Shown here in pieces: positions 59,112 through 64,000 of a stretch of 64,000 bases of DNA. Origin of the DNA: an uncultured Eubacteriales bacterium (GTDB lineage Bacteria; Bacillota; Clostridia; Christensenellales; Borkfalkiaceae). A program made the translations under genes and the position numbers. The notes beneath the pieces were generated by a model. It was not told the origin of the DNA. It made no database searches and worked only from the letters and a program-made list of their open reading frames with translations. Position 1 is the first letter of the stretch; the number at the start of each line of letters is the position of its first letter. The DNA lies in assembly GCA_949747905.1 (NCBI GenBank), contig CATKEF010000074.1, forward strand, positions 1 through 64,000, given 5' to 3'.

Positions 59112-59182
59112 GAGATAATAAGGTATAAACAAACGCGCCCGAACGGGTGTTTTTCATAGGGGGTATCCGTGGACGAACAAAC

Positions 59183-59216
59183 AGCCCGCTAACTTCGTTT
59201 GTGAAGTCGGCGGGCT
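59183..59216. terminator. Hairpin between convergent genes
   Basis: AGCCCGCTAACTTCGTTTGTGAAGTCGGCGGGCT. Confidence 0.7.
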
Positions 59217-59255
59217 ATATTTTAAGAGTTTATAACGATAAATTAAAACTTATCT

Positions 59256-59669
59256 TTATTTTTTATTCGGCTTTCTTTTAATACTCAACAGTCTGATAAA
59301 ATCGTTAAACAAGGAGGTGTCCGTCGGCTCAAACATTATCCATTTTCCGTCATGATAGGTATGTGTATCGTCGTATATTTTCTGAACTTCTTTTGAGTAG
59401 CTTTCTTTTTCGGTTTCAAACTTTAACCGCTCGGCTTTTCCGAATACAATCATAAATCCTATGCAATTTTCTCTTGCATATAAGGTGCAAAGCGTTTTAC
59501 CGCCCCGACTGTATTTGTACTCATATTTCCACGCTTTTCCGCCTTTGTTCCACTGGCGAGTCATATCGTAGTTTTTGTCGATTAAATCGCACAAATTATT
59601 CCATACGATATGTAGAGCTTTTCCGACTAATGCGGTCATTTCTTCTGTGGTAGGCGGTGTATCGAGCAT
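59256..59669 (-). CDS. DUF3788-like protein
   Basis: WKYEYKYSRGGKTLCTLYARENCIGFMIVFGKAE pattern; plausible SD upstream. Confidence 0.7.
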   Translation of the reverse strand: MLDTPPTTEEMTALVGKALHIVWNNLCDLIDKNYDMTRQWNKGGKAWKYEYKYSRGGKTLCTLYARENCIGFMIVFGKAERLKFETEKESYSKEVQKIYDDTHTYHDGKWIMFEPTDTSLFNDFIRLLSIKRKPNKK

Positions 59670-59734
59670 GTAACCCTCCGATTTATTTGCCGAATTACTG
59701 TTTATCGTTTTTAATTATAGCAGTACGGTAATAA

Positions 59735-59771
59735 AAACGCAAGGAAAGAATTGGTGTCTTTCCTTGCGTTT
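59735..59771 (-). terminator. Terminator after nitroreductase gene
   Basis: AACGCAAGGAAAG...CTTTCCTTGCGTT with T-run on the minus strand. Confidence 0.8.
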
Positions 59772-59806
59772 ATTCCCCATGAAACACACCGTAATGTGGC
59801 GGTTTT

Positions 59807-60340
59807 TTATTTGACAAGATTGTAAGTTTTTAAAAAATCTCTGCGCCGTTTTTCTCTTACAGGGCAGTTTTCGGCTGCGTATCCGAGTGCGACGACAAGA
59901 GGGAAACGCGAATCTTCGGGCAAGCCGAGAAATTCGGCGATGCCTTTTTCGTCACGCAATCCTATTATGCAGGATGCTATTCCGAGTTCCTCCGCCGCAA
60001 GCACTATGTATGCGCAAAGTATGCCCACGTCGTTCGCAATGAACTCTTCGTTGGATACTCTGCGTTCGCCCCGCATAATGGCGTGAGGTTGGCGTTCCTT
60101 GATGACGATGAATGCCGTCGCTCCGTCCGCCCAGGCGTTCGCGCCGTTTTTCTGTACGTTAACGGTAAAATTTTTAACCTTTTCGCCGTTTATTGCATAC
60201 AGGTCGTAAGGTTGAGCGTTTATAGCCGAAGGCGCCAATATGGAAAGTCTGCATATTTTTTCGAGAATTTCGTCGTCTATCGGTTTATCCGAGAATTCGC
60301 GTGTGCTCTGTCTCTTTAAAAATAAATTTTCTATATCCAT
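59807..60340 (-). CDS. Nitroreductase family protein
   Basis: RQSTREFSDKPIDDEILEKICRLSILAPSAINAQPY, AAEELGIASCIIGLRDE. Confidence 0.9.
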   Translation of the reverse strand: MDIENLFLKRQSTREFSDKPIDDEILEKICRLSILAPSAINAQPYDLYAINGEKVKNFTVNVQKNGANAWADGATAFIVIKERQPHAIMRGERRVSNEEFIANDVGILCAYIVLAAEELGIASCIIGLRDEKGIAEFLGLPEDSRFPLVVALGYAAENCPVREKRRRDFLKTYNLVK

Positions 60341-60363
60341 ATAAATTACCTCATTATGTTATA

Positions 60364-60393
60364 TTTAAAAAACGGCGGTAATATGCCGCCGTT
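60364..60393 (-). terminator. Terminator after transketolase
   Basis: Minus strand AACGGCGGCATATTACCGCCGTTTTTTAAAT. Confidence 0.85.
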
Positions 60394-60404
60394 CGTCATT
60401 TTTA

Positions 60405-62390
60405 TTATTTGCTGTTTTTTACTCTGTCAAGCGAACGTTTCGCCGCCGTAACAACGTTATCCTTCGTGAAACCGAAGTTTTCGAACAGCACTTTTGCGGG
60501 CCCGGAAACGCCGAACGATTTCATGGCGACTATCTCGCCGTAATCGCGTGCATAGCGGTGCCAGGAGAAGTGCGAAGCCGCCTCGACGCATACGCGCGCT
60601 TTTACCGATACGGGGAGCACGTGTTCGCGGTATTCGGGGGTTTGTTTTTCGAATTCTTCCATACAGGGCATAGATACCACACGCGTTTTGATTCCCTCCG
60701 AGGAAAGCGCCTCTTTGGCGGCCGTACATATGTCGATTTCCGAACCGGTGCCTATAAGAATTACGTCGGGCGTGCCTTCGCAATCGTTCAGAACATATCC
60801 GCCGGCAATGGCTTTTATGCCCGAATTTGCGTTCTGGTTGAGATTCTGTCTGGAAAGTACGAGAACGGTGGGGGTGTTCTGCGTGAAAGCGGCTACGTAT
60901 GCCGCAACGGTCTCTTTACCGTCACAGGGACGGAATACTTTCAAACCGGGTACGGAGCGCAGAGAAATCAACTGCTCCATAGGCTGATGTGTGGGACCGT
61001 CTTCTCCTACGCCGATGGAGTCGTGCGTCATAACGTAAATTACCGGTATTTCCATGAGCGCACTCATTCTTATGCCGGCTTTCATATAGTCTGAGAAAGA
61101 GAAGAAAGTTGAGCAGAGTATCCTGAGTCCGCCGTGAAGCTGAATACCGTTGCATATCGCCGACATTGCATGTTCGCGCACTCCGAAGCGGATATTGCGA
61201 CCCGCTCTGTTTTCGGGCGAGAAATAGCCTTTCTCTTTCAGGTCCGTCTTGGTGGAGGGGGCAAGGTCTGCCGAGCCCGACATAAGGTTGGGCATAAGTT
61301 TTGCTATTTCGTTTAAAACTTTTCCGCCGCTTGCACGCGTCGCTTCGGGTTTTTCGAAAGAGAATTTATCGAACAGTTCCGAGAAATCGGGTTCGAAACC
61401 GTTCATATAATTTTTGTATGTCGCGGCAAGCTCGGGATAAGCCTTTTCGTAAGAAGCGAAAAGCTCGTTCCACTTTTCTTCGGCTGAAAGTTTATTTTCG
61501 GCTATTTTGCGACAGTATTCTCTGACGTCTGCGGGAACTTCGAAAGGTTCTTCCGTCCAGGCGAGATTTTCTTTTAAAATTTTGAGATTTGCTTCACCGA
61601 GAGGCGCGCCGTGCACGTCCGCGGTGTCGGCGAGAGGGCTGCCGTAACCGATATGGCTGTTGCAGATAATGATTGAAGGGCGGGTCAAATCGCTCTTTGC
61701 TCTTTCGATTGCGAGTTTGAGAACGGTAAGGTCGTTCGCGTCGGGAACGCGGATAACCTGCCAACCCATACCCGCAAAGCGTGTGCACACGTCCTCGGTG
61801 AAGTTGGTATCCGTATCGCCCTCTATGGTTATCTTGTTTTTATCGTAAAGGAGTATAAGTTTTCCGAGTTTCTGCGTACCCGCAAAAGAGCAGGCCTCGT
61901 AACCGATGCCCTCTTCGAGACAGCCGTCGCCGCATAATACGTAGGTGTAGTGGTCTACGACGGGATATTCGGGTTTATTGAATACTGCGGCGAGGTGTTC
62001 TTCCGCAACCGCAAATCCTACTGCATTGGCAAGTCCCTGTCCGAGCGGACCGGTGGACGTTTCGATTCCCGGTATTTTGCCGTATTCGGGGTGACCTGCC
62101 GTTTTGGAGCCGAACTGACGGAAATTCATCAGGTCGTCTTTGGTTACGTCAAAACCGAAAAGGTGCATAATCGAGTACAGCAGCATCGAGCCGTGACCCG
62201 CGGAGAGAACGAATCTGTCCCTGTTGTCCCAGCCGGGGTTTTTATAACTGAAATTGAGGAATTCCGCATACACTTCGTAAGCGAGCGGCGCCGCTCCTAA
62301 GCAGATGCCGGGATGACCGGAATTTGCGCGCTGAATTGCTTCTGCGGACAGAACTCTGACCGTGTTAACGCATTTGTTGGGAATGGACAT
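60405..62390 (-). CDS. tkt: Transketolase
   Basis: NSGHPGICLGAAPLAYEVY, LSAGHGSMLLYS, GPLGQGLANAVGFA, GDGCLEEGIGYEA, THDSIGVGEDGPTHQPMEQL. Confidence 0.96.
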   Translation of the reverse strand: MSIPNKCVNTVRVLSAEAIQRANSGHPGICLGAAPLAYEVYAEFLNFSYKNPGWDNRDRFVLSAGHGSMLLYSIMHLFGFDVTKDDLMNFRQFGSKTAGHPEYGKIPGIETSTGPLGQGLANAVGFAVAEEHLAAVFNKPEYPVVDHYTYVLCGDGCLEEGIGYEACSFAGTQKLGKLILLYDKNKITIEGDTDTNFTEDVCTRFAGMGWQVIRVPDANDLTVLKLAIERAKSDLTRPSIIICNSHIGYGSPLADTADVHGAPLGEANLKILKENLAWTEEPFEVPADVREYCRKIAENKLSAEEKWNELFASYEKAYPELAATYKNYMNGFEPDFSELFDKFSFEKPEATRASGGKVLNEIAKLMPNLMSGSADLAPSTKTDLKEKGYFSPENRAGRNIRFGVREHAMSAICNGIQLHGGLRILCSTFFSFSDYMKAGIRMSALMEIPVIYVMTHDSIGVGEDGPTHQPMEQLISLRSVPGLKVFRPCDGKETVAAYVAAFTQNTPTVLVLSRQNLNQNANSGIKAIAGGYVLNDCEGTPDVILIGTGSEIDICTAAKEALSSEGIKTRVVSMPCMEEFEKQTPEYREHVLPVSVKARVCVEAASHFSWHRYARDYGEIVAMKSFGVSGPAKVLFENFGFTKDNVVTAAKRSLDRVKNSK

Positions 62391-63908
62391 TTATAATTTC
62401 TCCTTATCTGTGATATAATTTTTCAAATTTTCGACGTTCAGGAATGAATATGCTTCCAGAAGGTTCAAAAGTTTTTTTGCTTTTTTTAAGTTGCCTCCGA
62501 GCGCGTCGCTTTCTATATTTATCGGAACGACGGGATCGTGCACGCTCATTCTGACAAGTATCCAGCCGCCGCCGTCTTCTTTTTTAAAGCTCATGCGGAC
62601 GCCTTCGTAATTATCGATTGCGGGCGCAATATCGGCTCTTTCGTTTGCCGCAGTTTTAAGGTCATCGATTATTTTTGCGCCTTCCGCTTTGAAATCTTTG
62701 CTTTCGTCGGTAAAACCGAGTCTTATTTCATCCGCTTCCGCGGGTCTTGTGAGAGAGGAAATCAAAGAAACTAATGTTTTTCCCTTAGCCGCCTGTTTGG
62801 AAAGGCTGATGAGAATTTGGGTTATGAGATACGCGCCGTCGTCCAGATAATAATTTTCCGCAAACGCGGCGTGTCCCGAAGTCTCTATAGCAAGAGGGGA
62901 ATAAGTTCCGCTTTCGTTGAGTTCGCGACATTTGTCTATAACGTTTCTGTAACCGCGTTTAAAACGGAGGTGTCTGCCGCCGAGCTTCTCTATAAATTCG
63001 GTAAGCCCGTCGCTCGTGACCGAATCGGTGACGATAACTCCCGCTTTTTCCGAAAGGAGCATTGCGGATACAAGCGCAATAAGCGAATTACGGTTTATCT
63101 CTTCGCCGTCTTCGCCCACGCAAGCCGCGCGGTCTACGTCCGTATCGAATATTATGCCCAATTCTGCGTTGTTTTTTGCAACGGCGGCTTTGAGGCTCTC
63201 TATTGCTTTTTTATCTTCGGGGTTTGGGATATGATTCGGGAACAATCCGTCGGGATTGAGAAACTGACTGCCTTCGGTGTCGGCACCGAGAGGTTTTAAA
63301 ACCTTTTCGGCGAAAAATCCGCCTGCGCCGTTACCCGCGTCTACAACGATTTTTTTGTTGAGGAGGGGAAGTTTTCCGCATTCCTTTTCAACCAGATTTA
63401 CGAGTATTTGCGAGTATTCGTCCATAAACGACTTTCTCTCGCATTTGCCGCTGCCCGAGGGGAAATCTCCGCTAGCGGCGATTTCCAATATTTCGTCGAT
63501 TTGTTTTCCGTCAAGCCCGCTTTCTTCCGTGAAAAATTTCAGTCCGTTTTTATCGTAAGGCATATGGGACGCGGTAAGCATTACCGACGCGTCGCAACCG
63601 AAGTCGGACTGTTTCAGAAGAATAAACATCGAAGGTGTGGACGAAAGACCCGTAAGGACAACGTCCGCTCCGCAAGCGAGCAAAGCGTCCGCAACGAGTT
63701 TTTCAAGTCGGGGAGCCGAAATGCGGCTGTCGTGACCTACGGCTACTTTTAAACGCACTTTTCCTCGTTTGAGGGAAAGCCATTTAACGAACGCTTTTGT
63801 TATAAGCGTAACCGCTTTGTCGGTGAGCGTCAGGGGCGAATCGCCCTCCACGGCGACCCCGCGGATGTCGCTGCCGCTTTTTAGTTTTTTCAATTCGGAA
63901 ACTGTCAT
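62391..63908 (-). CDS. Phosphomannomutase/phosphoglucomutase family
   Basis: DIRGVAVEG, VGHDSRISAPRLE, phosphoserine loop TASHMPYDKNGLKFF, FDTDVDRAACV, Mg motif. Confidence 0.9.
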   Translation of the reverse strand: MTVSELKKLKSGSDIRGVAVEGDSPLTLTDKAVTLITKAFVKWLSLKRGKVRLKVAVGHDSRISAPRLEKLVADALLACGADVVLTGLSSTPSMFILLKQSDFGCDASVMLTASHMPYDKNGLKFFTEESGLDGKQIDEILEIAASGDFPSGSGKCERKSFMDEYSQILVNLVEKECGKLPLLNKKIVVDAGNGAGGFFAEKVLKPLGADTEGSQFLNPDGLFPNHIPNPEDKKAIESLKAAVAKNNAELGIIFDTDVDRAACVGEDGEEINRNSLIALVSAMLLSEKAGVIVTDSVTSDGLTEFIEKLGGRHLRFKRGYRNVIDKCRELNESGTYSPLAIETSGHAAFAENYYLDDGAYLITQILISLSKQAAKGKTLVSLISSLTRPAEADEIRLGFTDESKDFKAEGAKIIDDLKTAANERADIAPAIDNYEGVRMSFKKEDGGGWILVRMSVHDPVVPINIESDALGGNLKKAKKLLNLLEAYSFLNVENLKNYITDKEKL

Positions 63909-64000
63909 CGGTTAAATTATACATTATTTAACTTGTTATTACAAGTGTTTGATAACGAAATGCGGTATTTTTTGTTTTGTGCCCGCAGGTAATTTTTTGA

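Noticed and set aside
59134-59160. GCGCCCGAACGGGTGTTTTTC as terminator after the PHP gene
   Set aside because: Very short stem; the stronger hairpin at 59183-59216 was annotated instead

Overview
This 64 kb window is an ordinary-density chromosomal segment of a Firmicutes/Clostridia-type bacterium. The assignment rests on spoIIID, a T-box riboswitch and an [FeFe]-hydrogenase. Genes run mostly on + up to about 56.7 kb. In order, the content is: 3' end of ligA; DegV plus two tandem GNAT-like paralogs; a type IIA topoisomerase pair (gyrB/parE + gyrA/parC); MscS; a Trp-type T-box leader with a stand-alone TrpB2; a flotillin/NfeD operon; an [FeFe]-hydrogenase next to a TrxB-like flavoprotein that has lost the NADPH motifs; prmA-rsmE-mtaB-HIT; a ~2.4 kb-codon surface subtilase-LRR protein followed by a lipoprotein and an Opp-type peptide importer carrying large insertions; a Wzx/Wzy-type polysaccharide cluster with LicD, an IspD/TarI-like cytidylyltransferase and rmlABDC; spoIIID; a 2-hydroxyacyl-CoA dehydratase-type activase pair; M18 aminopeptidase; and a distal block with transketolase and phosphohexomutase. 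At least six intergenic regions contain a mosaic family of hairpin-forming repeats (GTCAYYCTGAGCGAAGCGAAGG...CTCGGRATGAC), which account for several spurious ORFs. No tRNA, rRNA, CRISPR array, transposase or prophage was recognised. The observations I rate highest are the repeat family, the protease/Opp scavenging locus with coordinated insertions, the probable NADPH-independent thioredoxin reductase beside a hydrogenase, and the IspD-like/LicD pairing. All functional calls are by eye from motifs; no database search was run.
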